From CAYQQK01 sp964420065 (GTDB lineage Bacteria > Bacillota > Dethiobacteria > DTU022): DNA of 64,000 nt. The notes under the pieces were generated by a model. That model worked only from the letters and a program-made list of their open reading frames with translations. It was not told the DNA's origin and searched no databases. Below are positions 44,526 to 53,132 of this stretch, one piece after another (within the stretch, counting starts at the first letter, position 1; every line of letters starts with the position of its first letter). The DNA lies in the NCBI GenBank assembly GCA_964420065.1, contig CAYQQK010000008.1, forward strand, positions 13,911-77,910, read 5' to 3'. Made by a program: the position numbers and the translations under genes.

Positions 44526-45464
44526 TTACTCGCCGCTTGATCCTTCCCCGAACCCAACAAATTCCTGGGGGTAGTACCGCATCAAAAAAAGACAAAGAAT
44601 TTCCCCTGACTCGTACCAGGCCGCTGCCGCTTCCGTCCCAATGTAACGAAAGTGCCACGGTTCATAGATATAGCCGGTAACCGGTTTGCTTCCCGGAGGG
44701 TAGCTCAAGGCAAAACCATAACGGTAAGCATTTTCAGCCAGCCACTTCCCGGCAGCGGTCAGGACTTCATCAAGATCGGCATTGGTTACGGTTTCGATAC
44801 TATAATACTTATCAGTAGTCGTGCCAACAAAATCAACCGTAGTCCCCAGCTGGTGTTCCGAATGTCCGGGGCGGGCGCTAAAGGTGTCGGCATTCTCTTC
44901 GCCGTGGCGGGAGGCATAATCTTGAAATAGTTGCCGTTGGGTATCGTAACTGCGGTAGGCCGAATTTAAAAATAGCTCCAGTCCGGCAGCCCGGGCCGCT
45001 TCAATCATTTCGGCCAGGTGTTCCAGGGCTTCGCTTCGCAAATAGTAACTCCACTGTCGCTGGCCCGGTGTAATGTACTTGCCCGGGATCTGTTTCAGAT
45101 CGGCCGGGGCATAATGGCCAAGGCTGTTCTGTCGATCCACCACTACCTGGAGGTAATTCCCATCGGCAACTTGCCGGGTTTCGTCCGGCGAAGGAGGATC
45201 CCCGGCCGGGGGTAGTGTAGGTTCGGGTTCGGGTTCGGGTTCAGGTTCCGGCCCGGGTTCGAATTCCGCATCTCCCCCCGCATTAGGTTCAGGGGCAATA
45301 CACGATTGGTCCGGCGGGTCGCCACTCACCACGCCGTTATAGTAAAAATTATGAAAAACCTTGACTGCCCCACACCCAACAAACAAGAGTACAACCAGTC
45401 CCAGGCAGAGCGAAATACACAGGTTTCTTTTTTTTCGTGTTTTTCCCGCGATGCTCTTCTTCAT
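44526..45464 (-). CDS. VanY-type D-Ala-D-Ala carboxypeptidase (M15B)
   Basis: A 312-residue exported zinc peptidase. The N-terminal signal reads 'LCLGLVVLLFVGCG', possibly a lipobox. A Pro-Glu repeat linker ('EPGPEPEPEPEPEP') covers about residues 69-82, encoded by tandem GGTTCG hexamers. The catalytic domain has 'SAYRSYDTQRQLFQDY', 'SARPGHSEHQLGTTVDF' (His and Asp zinc ligands) and 'EPWHFRYIG'. It trims pentapeptide stems in the wall. It ends convergently against cwlD, 31 bp away. Confidence 0.92.
   Translation of the reverse strand: MKKSIAGKTRKKRNLCISLCLGLVVLLFVGCGAVKVFHNFYYNGVVSGDPPDQSCIAPEPNAGGDAEFEPGPEPEPEPEPEPTLPPAGDPPSPDETRQVADGNYLQVVVDRQNSLGHYAPADLKQIPGKYITPGQRQWSYYLRSEALEHLAEMIEAARAAGLELFLNSAYRSYDTQRQLFQDYASRHGEENADTFSARPGHSEHQLGTTVDFVGTTTDKYYSIETVTNADLDEVLTAAGKWLAENAYRYGFALSYPPGSKPVTGYIYEPWHFRYIGTEAAAAWYESGEILCLFLMRYYPQEFVGFGEGSSGE
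45220..45261 (-). repeat. Hexanucleotide repeat coding a Pro-Glu linker
   Basis: About six to seven imperfect copies of GGTTCG (plus strand) encode the Glu-Pro run in the VanY-type protein. Changes in copy number keep the frame and would only change linker length. Confidence 0.75.
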
Positions 45465-45643
45465 TTCCGGTTCATTCCTTTGCTGTTGCTCTGTTTGGAA
45501 TTATTTTACCCAGAATCATCAATACCGCAAAGCATTACCTTCGTTTCGAAAGAACCGTTTCCTGCCTGGCGGAGCCGCTTTCTCTGGCCGGCATATAAAT
45601 ACTAGTAAGCTTTTATCTTTATTTTGGCAGGAGAATAAGTAAA

Positions 45644-46126
45644 ATGAAAAAAGATACACAAGAATTTCGCACTTTTCGCGGGTACGCTCTGGCCCGGAGT
45701 GAAGAGAATCTTACTCCGGGAATGGAAGACTACCTGGAAATGATCCACCGCCTTAGCCAGCAAACCGGTTATACCCGAGTGAGTGACCTGGCCCGGTTTC
45801 TAAATGTGAAACCCTCTTCGGTGACGAGTATGATCCGGCGCCTTTGTGAACGAGGCTTGCTTCATTACGAACCGTACGGGGTGATCACCTTGAGTTCCCG
45901 GGGACAAAGAATAGGAAATTCGCTGCTTCAGCGTCACCAGATGCTGGAGAAGTTTTTACACTATATTGGGGTATCTGAATACCTTTTGGAAAACGTGGAG
46001 CGTATTGAGCATAATCTGACCCCCGGGGCCACGCGATGCCTGTTTCTGCTGGTAGAGTTCATGGAAGAAAACCCGGCCTGGGTGGAACAGTTTGCCGGGT
46101 ATCGCCGCCGACGCCGAAACCGGTAG
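45644..46126 (+). CDS. mntR: MntR-like metal-dependent repressor (DtxR family)
   Basis: A 160-residue regulator. The winged helix-turn-helix is at about 25-85: 'MEDYLEMIHRLSQQTGYTRV', 'ARFLNVKPSSVTSMIRRL' and 'PYGVITLSSRGQ'. The dimerisation domain follows ('RHQMLEKFLHYIGV', 'ENVERIEHNL'), with the Glu and His metal ligands. There is no SH3-like third domain, as in MntR. In Bacillus MntR represses Mn uptake when Mn2+ is plentiful. This fits the Mn riboswitch-controlled exporter at 18.5 kb. Confidence 0.85.
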   Translation: MKKDTQEFRTFRGYALARSEENLTPGMEDYLEMIHRLSQQTGYTRVSDLARFLNVKPSSVTSMIRRLCERGLLHYEPYGVITLSSRGQRIGNSLLQRHQMLEKFLHYIGVSEYLLENVERIEHNLTPGATRCLFLLVEFMEENPAWVEQFAGYRRRRRNR

Positions 46127-46166
46127 TTTATTTTGCTGCACAAGCGCTATACAAATGAAACGGACA

Positions 46167-47858
46167 TTACAGTTCCACGAGGCACCCTTCGAGGGAGTTG
46201 AGTGCCAACCGGGTACAGCCTTCCTCCCCGACACGATCCGGACGGGTTGAGAGCACCACCCGTCGGACTTGCCCCGCTCCGGCCGCCGCCAGATCAACGA
46301 TCAGCGGCCGCTTCGCAAAATTCAAGGCCACCGCCAGGCGCTGCCCCGAGCCCGCTTCCCGCAGGTAAAGATAGCAGTCTTGCGGCACGGCCCGTTCCAG
46401 ACTGCGGTAACTGCCTTCGGTAAGGGCGGGCAACTCTTTGCGCCGCCGGATCAGTTCCCGGTAAAAATGCAAAAGTGAGCCGGAATCCCGTTCCTGCACG
46501 GCTACGTTACGCCGTTTTAGTTCCGGTCCTGCCGGCAGCCATGGTCCGCCCGTTGTAAAACCGGCTCCGCAACTATCCTCATTCCACTGCATCGGCGTGC
46601 GGCAGCCATCGCGCCCTTTATGAAAAGGATGCCAGCGTCGCCCGACCGGATCGCGTAATTTTTTGCGGGGGATCCGCCCTTCGAGCATGCCGATCTCTTC
46701 ACCATAATAAATAAAGGGGGTACCGCGCAGGGTCAGCAGAAGCAAAGCCAAAAGGCGGGCCCGCGCGTCACCCTTGCCGTCCCGGTGGTAACGGCTGATC
46801 GCGCGCATCCGGTCGTGGTTACTGAAAGTATAGGCCGGCCAGGCTCCCGGGGGCAAGATCCGTTCCCATGTATCGATGCAACGGCGAAAGGCGCCGGCCG
46901 ACCAGCGACAGCGGAGCAGGTTGAAATAAAAGTTCAGGTGCAGTTCGTCACCACGACCGTAGTATGAAGCCACCTGAACCGGATCATCGCTGATGATCTC
47001 GCCGACACCGGCGGTGCCCGGATACTCATCAAAAACCCGGCGGAAGCCTTTTAAAACCCGGTGGACTCCCGGTTGATGCTGGTTGTAGCGTGTCACCTGG
47101 AACTGGGGTAACCCGAACAGTCCGGCCAGAACCTCTTGCGGCAGGAGATCACCGCAATGCGGGCTGTCCGGCGTGATTTTCCGGCGAAACCAGGCCGGGT
47201 TACAGCGAAACTGCTCATCTTTGCAATAGACATGAGGCACATCAAGGCGGTAACCGCTTGCGCCTCGCCTCAGCCAGAAGCGGATCACATCATGCACCGC
47301 TTCATGAACCTCCGGATGGGACCAGTTCAAGTCGGGCTGCTCCCTTAAAAAGGAGTGCAGGTAGTACTGCCCGGTCGTTTCGTCCCAGGTCCAGGCTGGT
47401 CCGAAAAAATGATTGCGCCAGTTGTTTGGCGGGCGGTTGCGACGACCCCGGCCGTTGTGCCAGATATACCAATCCCGTTTCGGACGATCACGCGAAGCAC
47501 GCGACTCAATGAACCAGGGATGAGCGGAAGAAGTATGATTAACAACCAGATCCAGAATGACCCGTATTCTACGGCGCCGGCATTCATCTACCAGGCGGTC
47601 GAAATCTTCCAAGGTTCCATAAACGGGATCAATATTGCAGTAATCGGAAACATCGTAACCGAAATCATGTTGGGGGCTGGGGAAAAAAGGGTTAAACCAG
47701 AGCGCATCCACACCCAGCGAAGCGGCGGTGCCATCGTTAAAATAATCAAGTTTGCTGATAACCCCGGGCAGATCGCCGATTCCATCACCGTTTGCATCCA
47801 TGAAGCTGCGCGTATAAATTTGATAAAATACCGCCTTTTGCCACCAGTGCAGGATCAC
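46167..47858 (-). CDS. GH13 alpha-glucosidase/oligo-1,6-glucosidase-like enzyme
   Basis: A roughly 563-residue GH13 enzyme. It starts 'WWQKAVFYQIYTRSFMDANG', then 'DLVVNHTS', the nucleophile Asp in 'GYRLDVPHV', the acid/base Glu in 'AGVGEIISDD', and 'FSNHDRMRAI' for the third Asp. 'GTPFIYYGEEIGM' and a C-terminal beta domain follow. It probably hydrolyses short alpha-glucosides in the cytoplasm; no signal peptide is seen. The start is unsettled: GTG 47858 and CTG 47852 lie after GGGAGG, and an ATG at 47882 precedes it. Confidence 0.9.
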   Translation of the reverse strand: MILHWWQKAVFYQIYTRSFMDANGDGIGDLPGVISKLDYFNDGTAASLGVDALWFNPFFPSPQHDFGYDVSDYCNIDPVYGTLEDFDRLVDECRRRRIRVILDLVVNHTSSAHPWFIESRASRDRPKRDWYIWHNGRGRRNRPPNNWRNHFFGPAWTWDETTGQYYLHSFLREQPDLNWSHPEVHEAVHDVIRFWLRRGASGYRLDVPHVYCKDEQFRCNPAWFRRKITPDSPHCGDLLPQEVLAGLFGLPQFQVTRYNQHQPGVHRVLKGFRRVFDEYPGTAGVGEIISDDPVQVASYYGRGDELHLNFYFNLLRCRWSAGAFRRCIDTWERILPPGAWPAYTFSNHDRMRAISRYHRDGKGDARARLLALLLLTLRGTPFIYYGEEIGMLEGRIPRKKLRDPVGRRWHPFHKGRDGCRTPMQWNEDSCGAGFTTGGPWLPAGPELKRRNVAVQERDSGSLLHFYRELIRRRKELPALTEGSYRSLERAVPQDCYLYLREAGSGQRLAVALNFAKRPLIVDLAAAGAGQVRRVVLSTRPDRVGEEGCTRLALNSLEGCLVEL

Positions 47859-47938
47859 CACCTCCCGCCGACAAACAAACACCCGGCCGGATTACCGGTA
47901 TTGAAAAGCGCAGACATGGAGGCCTGCGCGCGGCTTTC

Positions 47939-48026
47939 TGGCGGGAGTAGATGGGAATCGAACCCATCGTGGAGGGGCTGCCCCCACCACTGGATTTGAA
48001 GTCCAGGAGCGCCACCAGGCCGCTAT
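47939..48026 (-). pseudogene. tRNA-Sec (TCA) lacking its 5' acceptor strand
   Basis: On the minus strand, a D arm (AGCG...CGCT with CTGGTG loop), an anticodon arm CTGGA-CTTCAAA-TCCAG with anticodon TCA at 47997-47999, a long variable arm (GTGG...CCAC), a T arm ATGGG-TTCGATT-CCCAT, the 8-nt 3' acceptor strand CTACTCCC, discriminator G and CCA are intact. This matches selenocysteine tRNA with its 8-bp acceptor stem. The expected 5' strand GGGAGTAG is absent; the sequence there (AAGGCTTT) does not pair. The break coincides with the start of phage-like DNA, so integration probably split the gene. Confidence 0.85.
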
Positions 48027-48180
48027 AAAGCCTTATACCATAAGGGTTTACCTTCTCTTGTATATCCCCAATGCCACTGGATTCCCGTTTGCTACATTTT
48101 ACCAGTTCAGATTATGTTACCAGTTTATTGTCTGTTATTTACTTCTTTATAGTTGTAATTATATCCTTTACAGCATTAAA

Positions 48181-48669
48181 TTAAAAAGTGCTTTCAAAAC
48201 CCTTTATTTTTCTTATCTCCCTGACTATTTGTCCAAGCATAGATGATTCAAATATCAAATCTCTCTTTTTGCCTTCATCGTTATAACTTAACAAAAGGTA
48301 GTTTTTTACATCTGTTTTTGAATTCTTCATTGCAAACGCCAATGCACCAAATAGGACAAGTTTCCCCAAGCCTATATCTTTAGTTATTTGTGTCTCTGAA
48401 TAAACTTCTACAGTTATAATCATGTCCATCGGTATTTTTATTTTACCTGGTGTCATAAATTTCCCCGATGGTAATAGCAAATCAACAGAATCTTCTTTTA
48501 CAGCTATTTGTGCACTACATCCACCTTCTATATCTTGAAAACCCCCAATATATTTTGCCAAAACATCCCTAATCAAAACACCTTCTTTTTGATTAGTTCT
48601 ATCTATGCTTTTTTTTAGGAAAAACGCTATCGAAAAGCATATGATCATTATGAGTAGTGATATTCCCAT
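48181..48669 (-). CDS. Membrane-anchored protein of unknown function at the prophage edge
   Basis: A 162-residue protein with an N-terminal transmembrane helix (about 2-18) and a soluble domain with many beta strands ('CSAQIAVKEDSVDLLLPSG', 'IPMDMIITVEVYSE', 'YLLLSYNDEGKKRDLIFES') that recalls a PH-like fold. It lies between the tape measure and the broken tRNA-Sec. It is AT-rich like the phage and has no phage-structural signature; it may be a moron gene. Function unknown. Confidence 0.7.
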   Translation of the reverse strand: MGISLLIMIICFSIAFFLKKSIDRTNQKEGVLIRDVLAKYIGGFQDIEGGCSAQIAVKEDSVDLLLPSGKFMTPGKIKIPMDMIITVEVYSETQITKDIGLGKLVLFGALAFAMKNSKTDVKNYLLLSYNDEGKKRDLIFESSMLGQIVREIRKIKGFESTF

Positions 48670-48783
48670 TTTTGGCTCCTTTTATTGATTAATAGCCCAC
48701 TATTTATACCCTTAAATCTATTTCCACTATGCAATCTATATCCCTTCAAAAGGTGTTTGACTATTTAACTTGCTTTGGCAAAG

Positions 48784-48814
48784 AAGTAGGTAGCCCATAA
48801 AAGACTACCTACTT
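48784..48814 (-). terminator. Terminator of the phage tail transcript
   Basis: AAGTAGGTAG and CTACCTACTT form a 10-bp stem that overlaps the tape measure stop codon; on the minus strand it is followed by CTTTGCC. It is the probable end of the morphogenesis transcript. Confidence 0.6.
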
Positions 48815-50953
48815 AACCCCCATCCTCTCCAATCCGTTCGATATCCCGCCCATAACGATCTTTGTAATTTCTTTCTGTTTACGCTTCAAGTCAACAACAT
48901 CTTTAACATTAATCGTTATTTTTGGATTTACTGTCACTGTTTGATTTGTAACACCAGCCAGCCCCGCACCACCTGCAAAGGGATTAAACATTGCTGGTAT
49001 TACTGCTTCCCCTTTATGGAGCAAGGCTAATCCGGTAGTAGGCACGTAAGGTGTTCCTGTCTGGTAAGCCCTTACTCCACCACCGCCGCCATCGGTCACC
49101 ATTTCGTCATTCGATTTGCGCCAAAAGGCTAGTTTATCGGCAATCCAGTCAACCTTATCCGATATCCAACTGCTGATACTTGACCAGATACCTTTGATCC
49201 CATCCCATAAGTAAGAAAATAAATTACGTCCGATATTTTTAAAATTATCGTATTGGTTCCCAAATATCTCCAGTGTTTCATCAATCTTTTCACGATACCA
49301 GTTTGTAATCAGCCCCCAAACATATTTGATCCCTTCCCACAACCCGGTCATAAGACCCTTACCAATGTCGATAATCAACTTCCCGGCAAGTTCAAGGATA
49401 TCAAAAATTAAATTTAAGGCGGTTTCGAATATGTTTTTGATCAAATCCCAGATAGCGGAAGTAATAGTTGATAAAGCCTCCCCCATCTTCTCCCAATCCC
49501 CGGTAAATAAGCCCGTGAAGAAATCAAAGATTCCTTTGATGATCGTAAATGCAGTTTGAATAACATTGGTTATGAAGCCAAACACGGTCGAAGTAATCGC
49601 AATAATATTTTCACCGTATTTATCCCAAAGATCTGTTAAAAACTCTACTACACTTGATATAAACTCCCCTATAGAAGTAAAAACTTCAGATATTATCTCA
49701 AATAGTGAATTAAATTCTCCTTCACTATCGCTAATGCTATCTTGAATCAAGCCAACTACAAAATTGATAATATTTATAAATACTTGTATTACTTGCCCTA
49801 TGCCGTCAAACGTGTTACCCACAACGGCTTCAACGATTGGCATTACCTCTAAAATATAATCAGCTAAATTCGATACGGCAGGAGCAAACTTTTCACCTAA
49901 ACCTAAAAGCATAATCCCAAGGCTATTTTTGATCTTTTCCATAGATCGGCCCAAACCGGCATCCATTGTTTGATACGCCTGTTCTGTAGCACCGGCGGCA
50001 TCGCCCATATTCTCGATATTACGGGCAAACATTTCTGCACTTTCACCGGTTAGCATTAAGGCAGCTTGTCCGGCTTGGATACCCCCAAACAAGTTGTTAA
50101 TGCCAACATTTGTATCCTGGGCATGTCCGTGCATCAAATTAAGTGCATCGTTAACGTTATGTCCTTCTGCTATAAAATCAACAAAGGATTTACCGGCAAT
50201 TTCCCTGAATATCTCGTTTGCCTGGCTACCTTCCTTGGATAATTCATTAAACATAGCCTTTAATTGGGTACTAGTAGTTGCTGTACTGGCTCCCTGTGCG
50301 GTCATTGTGGCAAGGGCAGCCCCGATATCTTCAAAGTTAACCCCTAATGCACTGGCAATTGGGGTTACATTACTCATACTACCGGATAATTCTTCCATTG
50401 AAGTCTTACCATATTTTATGGTTTGGAATAAAACGTCTGAAATGTATTCGGCCTGATCTGCTTCCATATGATAGCTGTTTAGAACGGTTGTCAGGCCGTC
50501 CACTACAGTTTCAGTTTGAGTAACGCCAGCTAGGCTGGCTTTAATTGCTGTATCCAAGAAATCAAATACATTTTCTTCCGGAACTGATGCAGATATAGAG
50601 GAATATAATGCAGGAATTAGCTCATCAGGAATAACCCCTAACTGCTTAGATAGATCTTTTACCTTGCCTTCCATCTCCATCATCGCCTGATCGGATAGAT
50701 CCGGCAACAACGTATATACTTGATTCATCTTCTCTTCAAAACTAACAAATGAATCTAAGCCCTTCTTAACCGCCGTTCCTACTCCGGCCACAACACCGGC
50801 TATAGCTCCGGCTATCCCTAACTTTGCCCAGTTGATAGCACCACCTAGACCGCTCCTGATAGCACCGTCTGCATTGGCTATACCGGTAGTCAGCCCTTTA
50901 TCATCTAACTCCATGGTCGCAACATAAGTAGCTAAATCAATTGTTCCAGCTAT
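48809..50953 (-). CDS. Phage tail tape measure protein, apparently with an AUA start
   Basis: A 714-residue TP901-type tape measure protein. The core near residues 70-330 has 'QTETVVDGLTTVLNSYHM', 'TIKYGKTSMEELSGSM' and 'AALATMTAQGASTATTSTQL'. Hydrophobic segments follow at about 365-470, and the C-terminus is conserved ('HKGEAVIPAMFNPF'). The first ATG is at 50914, but the 13 codons before it read 'IAGTIDLATYVAT', natural for such proteins, and start with ATA at 50951-50953, nine bases after GGAGG. The start codon is probably a mutated ATG. The length predicts a short tail. Confidence 0.88.
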   Translation of the reverse strand: MAGTIDLATYVATMELDDKGLTTGIANADGAIRSGLGGAINWAKLGIAGAIAGVVAGVGTAVKKGLDSFVSFEEKMNQVYTLLPDLSDQAMMEMEGKVKDLSKQLGVIPDELIPALYSSISASVPEENVFDFLDTAIKASLAGVTQTETVVDGLTTVLNSYHMEADQAEYISDVLFQTIKYGKTSMEELSGSMSNVTPIASALGVNFEDIGAALATMTAQGASTATTSTQLKAMFNELSKEGSQANEIFREIAGKSFVDFIAEGHNVNDALNLMHGHAQDTNVGINNLFGGIQAGQAALMLTGESAEMFARNIENMGDAAGATEQAYQTMDAGLGRSMEKIKNSLGIMLLGLGEKFAPAVSNLADYILEVMPIVEAVVGNTFDGIGQVIQVFINIINFVVGLIQDSISDSEGEFNSLFEIISEVFTSIGEFISSVVEFLTDLWDKYGENIIAITSTVFGFITNVIQTAFTIIKGIFDFFTGLFTGDWEKMGEALSTITSAIWDLIKNIFETALNLIFDILELAGKLIIDIGKGLMTGLWEGIKYVWGLITNWYREKIDETLEIFGNQYDNFKNIGRNLFSYLWDGIKGIWSSISSWISDKVDWIADKLAFWRKSNDEMVTDGGGGGVRAYQTGTPYVPTTGLALLHKGEAVIPAMFNPFAGGAGLAGVTNQTVTVNPKITINVKDVVDLKRKQKEITKIVMGGISNGLERMGVK

Positions 50954-50980
50954 AATAAATCACCTCCCAACAACAGAAAA

Positions 50981-51003
50981 GGGCCGCCTTATTTGGCAGC
51001 CCC
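50981..51003 (-). terminator. Hairpin between the tail chaperone and tape measure genes
   Basis: On the minus strand GGGGCTGCC and GGCGGCCC pair imperfectly, followed by TTTTCTGTT. It could be a partial terminator that lowers tape measure expression relative to the tail tube. Confidence 0.55.
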
Positions 51004-51248
51004 TCTAACTTTCCTGTAACCTTCAAAACTCCTGAGCCTCGTTAAATCAGGTTCAGTTTTATTGATTAACTGTGCTTTCTTTAGGTATTCCTGGCCTTCC
51101 GGCGATTGTTGCATGATAAACAGTCTAAAATGCTTTAAAAGCCCCAAAAAGATTGAATAAGGAAGTTTTAGCACATCAAAATAACTCATACCTGATTCTT
51201 TTATAAGAAAGGCAATGTTCTCTAGAAACTCTAGATCGTTACTCCCCC
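50989..51248 (-). CDS. Tail assembly chaperone, T part reached by -1 frameshift
   Basis: The second reading frame between tail chaperone G and the tape measure. It is open from the slippery site at 51243-51249 and gives about 85 residues, including 'MSYFDVLKLPYSIFLGLLKH' and ending 'RSFEGYRKVRGAAK'. An internal ATG at 51189 would give 66 residues, but it lacks a good ribosome binding site. In siphophages G and G-T proteins chaperone the tape measure; the gene position fits exactly. Confidence 0.75.
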
Positions 51249-51611
51249 CGGTATCTCCTGCTCCGGGGATACTGGGGTATTGGAGTTTGGGTCTGTGCTA
51301 ATCTTCTCGACGTGCTTCATAATGATACTGATAATTGCAGTTAAAACATTTATATTATCAAAATGTTCTTTAACATATTCAAGGGTAACATTCTTGCTCT
51401 TATCTAGATTCAAAATATCAACCACAACCTGGATCATCTCACTTAAAATCTCTTCTTGCTTTTTAAGTGCTTTGATTCTTTCATGGCAAGCCATCAACTT
51501 TAGTACAAAGTCAGTTGATATTCCACCGGGGATAGTGTATGTTTCGCCGTCTGTGCCCTTTATCTTCAAAGGTTCTTGTACAAGCAGATTTAAGTCAATA
51601 ATATTTGTCAT
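51231..51611 (-). CDS. Tail assembly chaperone G
   Basis: A 126-residue, mainly helical protein ('TDFVLKLMACHERIKALKKQ', 'EYVKEHFDNINVLTAIISII') located directly between the tail tube and tape measure genes, the place of lambda gpG-like chaperones. It ends 'QEIPGGVTI' where the slippery sequence lies. AGGAGGG precedes the ATG. Most ribosomes make this short form; a fraction would shift into the T frame. Confidence 0.78.
   Translation of the reverse strand: MTNIIDLNLLVQEPLKIKGTDGETYTIPGGISTDFVLKLMACHERIKALKKQEEILSEMIQVVVDILNLDKSKNVTLEYVKEHFDNINVLTAIISIIMKHVEKISTDPNSNTPVSPEQEIPGGVTI
51243..51249 (-). promoter_or_regulatory. Programmed -1 ribosomal frameshift site (GGGGGGA)
   Basis: On the minus strand the 0-frame codons are ATA-CCG-GGG-GGA-GTA, giving the heptamer G-GGG-GGA. 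A slip of one base back lets both tRNAs re-pair and continues as GGG-AGT-AAC into the T frame, which stays open for about 85 codons. The 0-frame stop is only three codons further. This is the usual layout of tail chaperone frameshifting. Confidence 0.8.
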
Positions 51612-51621
51612 TTAATCCCTC

Positions 51622-52416
51622 CTAGCTGGTGTAGTACTCGCAAATCAAGTATTTGTCTTTATTCTCAGCATGAACTTCGATCACTTTATCGGTAAGTTTA
51701 TACTTACCTTCGTCAACGCTCTCCGCCGCTTCAAGTTCTGATCCTTTTGCGCTCCCATCAGCCGAAGCGTAAACTTTTAGCGATCCTGCTACCGGCTCAT
51801 TGGCTAAGGTTACTGTATATTTCGGGCCTGTTGTTTCTTTCACAGCTAAAGATTCCACTTCGGGGGCAAACGTCTCTATGATCTCGCACAAGTTACCGCT
51901 ATCAGTAGCAAGGGCAACAAATTTGTAATCCACACTTAAGGGATTCTCTCTGTCAAAGGTAAGCTCAAAACCACCTTCCGGGGTAGCCTTGTAGATATTT
52001 ATAATCAAATCACCGCTACCGTCAGATTTTTCATGAACAAATCTTAAATAGTTTATCGGCAGTTCAGCAGCTTTACCGATCTTAATCTTTTTGCCCCTCG
52101 GCATCTCATCTGTTATATCTTCTACAGTTCCAGGACACAGGAGTTCCATATTGTCCATTACCCACGTCATGATTCCGCAACTAAATTCGATCTTTTGGGA
52201 GGTCATAAACCTCATAAGCAATCCCCTGTTTGCAGAATATATATCTTGCATCTGATTTGAATACGTCAGAGTTGCTCCTGCCTGGATAGCTCCAATATTT
52301 TTAAGGGCAGTTTCGATCACCTGTTCAGTAGCTGATTCCGGATTGTTTACCTTACCTATATAAAGTTCACCAGATCCAACTAAAATCGGATCTGCCTCTT
52401 GATAATGCATACTCAT
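51622..52416 (-). CDS. Phage major tail (tube) protein
   Basis: A 264-residue structural protein. The N-terminal 180 residues ('PILVGSGELYIGKVNNPESA', 'IGAIQAGATLTYSNQMQDIY') follow a tail tube pattern with beta strands. The C-terminal 75 residues ('YTVTLANEPVAGSLKVYASA') look like an added beta-sandwich decoration domain. AAGGAAGGTG precedes the ATG at 52416. It lies upstream of the chaperone genes as expected. Confidence 0.8.
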   Translation of the reverse strand: MSMHYQEADPILVGSGELYIGKVNNPESATEQVIETALKNIGAIQAGATLTYSNQMQDIYSANRGLLMRFMTSQKIEFSCGIMTWVMDNMELLCPGTVEDITDEMPRGKKIKIGKAAELPINYLRFVHEKSDGSGDLIINIYKATPEGGFELTFDRENPLSVDYKFVALATDSGNLCEIIETFAPEVESLAVKETTGPKYTVTLANEPVAGSLKVYASADGSAKGSELEAAESVDEGKYKLTDKVIEVHAENKDKYLICEYYTS

Positions 52417-52429
52417 AAAGTCACCTTCC

Positions 52430-52822
52430 TTAAAATTTAATTAAAAAGTATATTATTAGCTCAAAATTACCAGTATTGGGGTTCTTGATTTGCCCTCCAC
52501 CGGTTAGTAGCTTACTGTCTTTAATAACAACCTTATCGTTCCTGATAACAATCGAATCCCGATTGTAGTTTAATAGTTTTATTAATCTGCTCTTAATAGC
52601 CGTTAGTTTCGATAAATCCTGCCCTATGATCCTAAATTCAATTTGGCACTCCTGGACATACCGGCCGCCTAATGGCTTATAAAGATAGATTATATAAGGG
52701 TTTACCTTCCGATCATCTTCTTTAGAAATCAAATAAATAGATTGCTTATTCTTTAATAGAATTTTTAGCTGTGCATCATTCAATAAATAACTTCTAATTG
52801 CTGTTAGTGCATCATTGATCAC
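52430..52822 (-). CDS. Tail terminator-like protein
   Basis: A 130-residue protein beginning 'MINDALTAIRSYLLNDAQLK' with a central 'VQECQIEFRIIGQDLSKLTA', similar in size and position to DUF3168/tail terminator proteins of siphophages. It lies between the HK97 gp10-like gene, with which it overlaps by 11 nt, and the tail tube gene. Identification rests largely on position. Confidence 0.6.
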   Translation of the reverse strand: MINDALTAIRSYLLNDAQLKILLKNKQSIYLISKEDDRKVNPYIIYLYKPLGGRYVQECQIEFRIIGQDLSKLTAIKSRLIKLLNYNRDSIVIRNDKVVIKDSKLLTGGGQIKNPNTGNFELIIYFLIKF

Positions 52823-53132
52823 TGTCCATCACCTCGGCAATTTTGCGTCTAATGGTTTCAAGGTTTTGCTCCAATGCCGGTTCCAAGTAGGGGGTATGAC
52901 GTGAAGCCCAGTAAGAATACTCAACATTAGATCCAACTTTTGCAGTTGTTTTCTTGTCATCGGATTTGACACTGTGGGTAATCGATCTGCGAAGGTTACC
53001 AGTATCAACCGGCGATAAAAGTTTCGAATCCGCTTCCACGATCAACGCCGCTTCATTCATCGCCTTTTCCCGCAGTTTTCTGATCCTGTCCTGTTCTTGT
53101 TTGTAATTATCTTTTATAATCCTAATCATCAT
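52812..53132 (-). CDS. HK97 gp10-like head-tail protein
   Basis: A 106-residue protein with an N-terminal helix ('RKLREKAMNEAALIVEADSK') and the signature 'LSPVDTGNLRRSITHSV', followed by 'VGSNVEYSYWASRHTPYLEP', typical of HK97 gp10 family proteins. Overlaps both neighbours by about 11 nt. Confidence 0.8.
   Translation of the reverse strand: MMIRIIKDNYKQEQDRIRKLREKAMNEAALIVEADSKLLSPVDTGNLRRSITHSVKSDDKKTTAKVGSNVEYSYWASRHTPYLEPALEQNLETIRRKIAEVMDSDQ

Noticed and set aside
45220..45261. Tandem hexamers as a CRISPR or regulatory repeat
   Set aside because: They simply encode the Pro-Glu linker of the VanY-type enzyme in frame.
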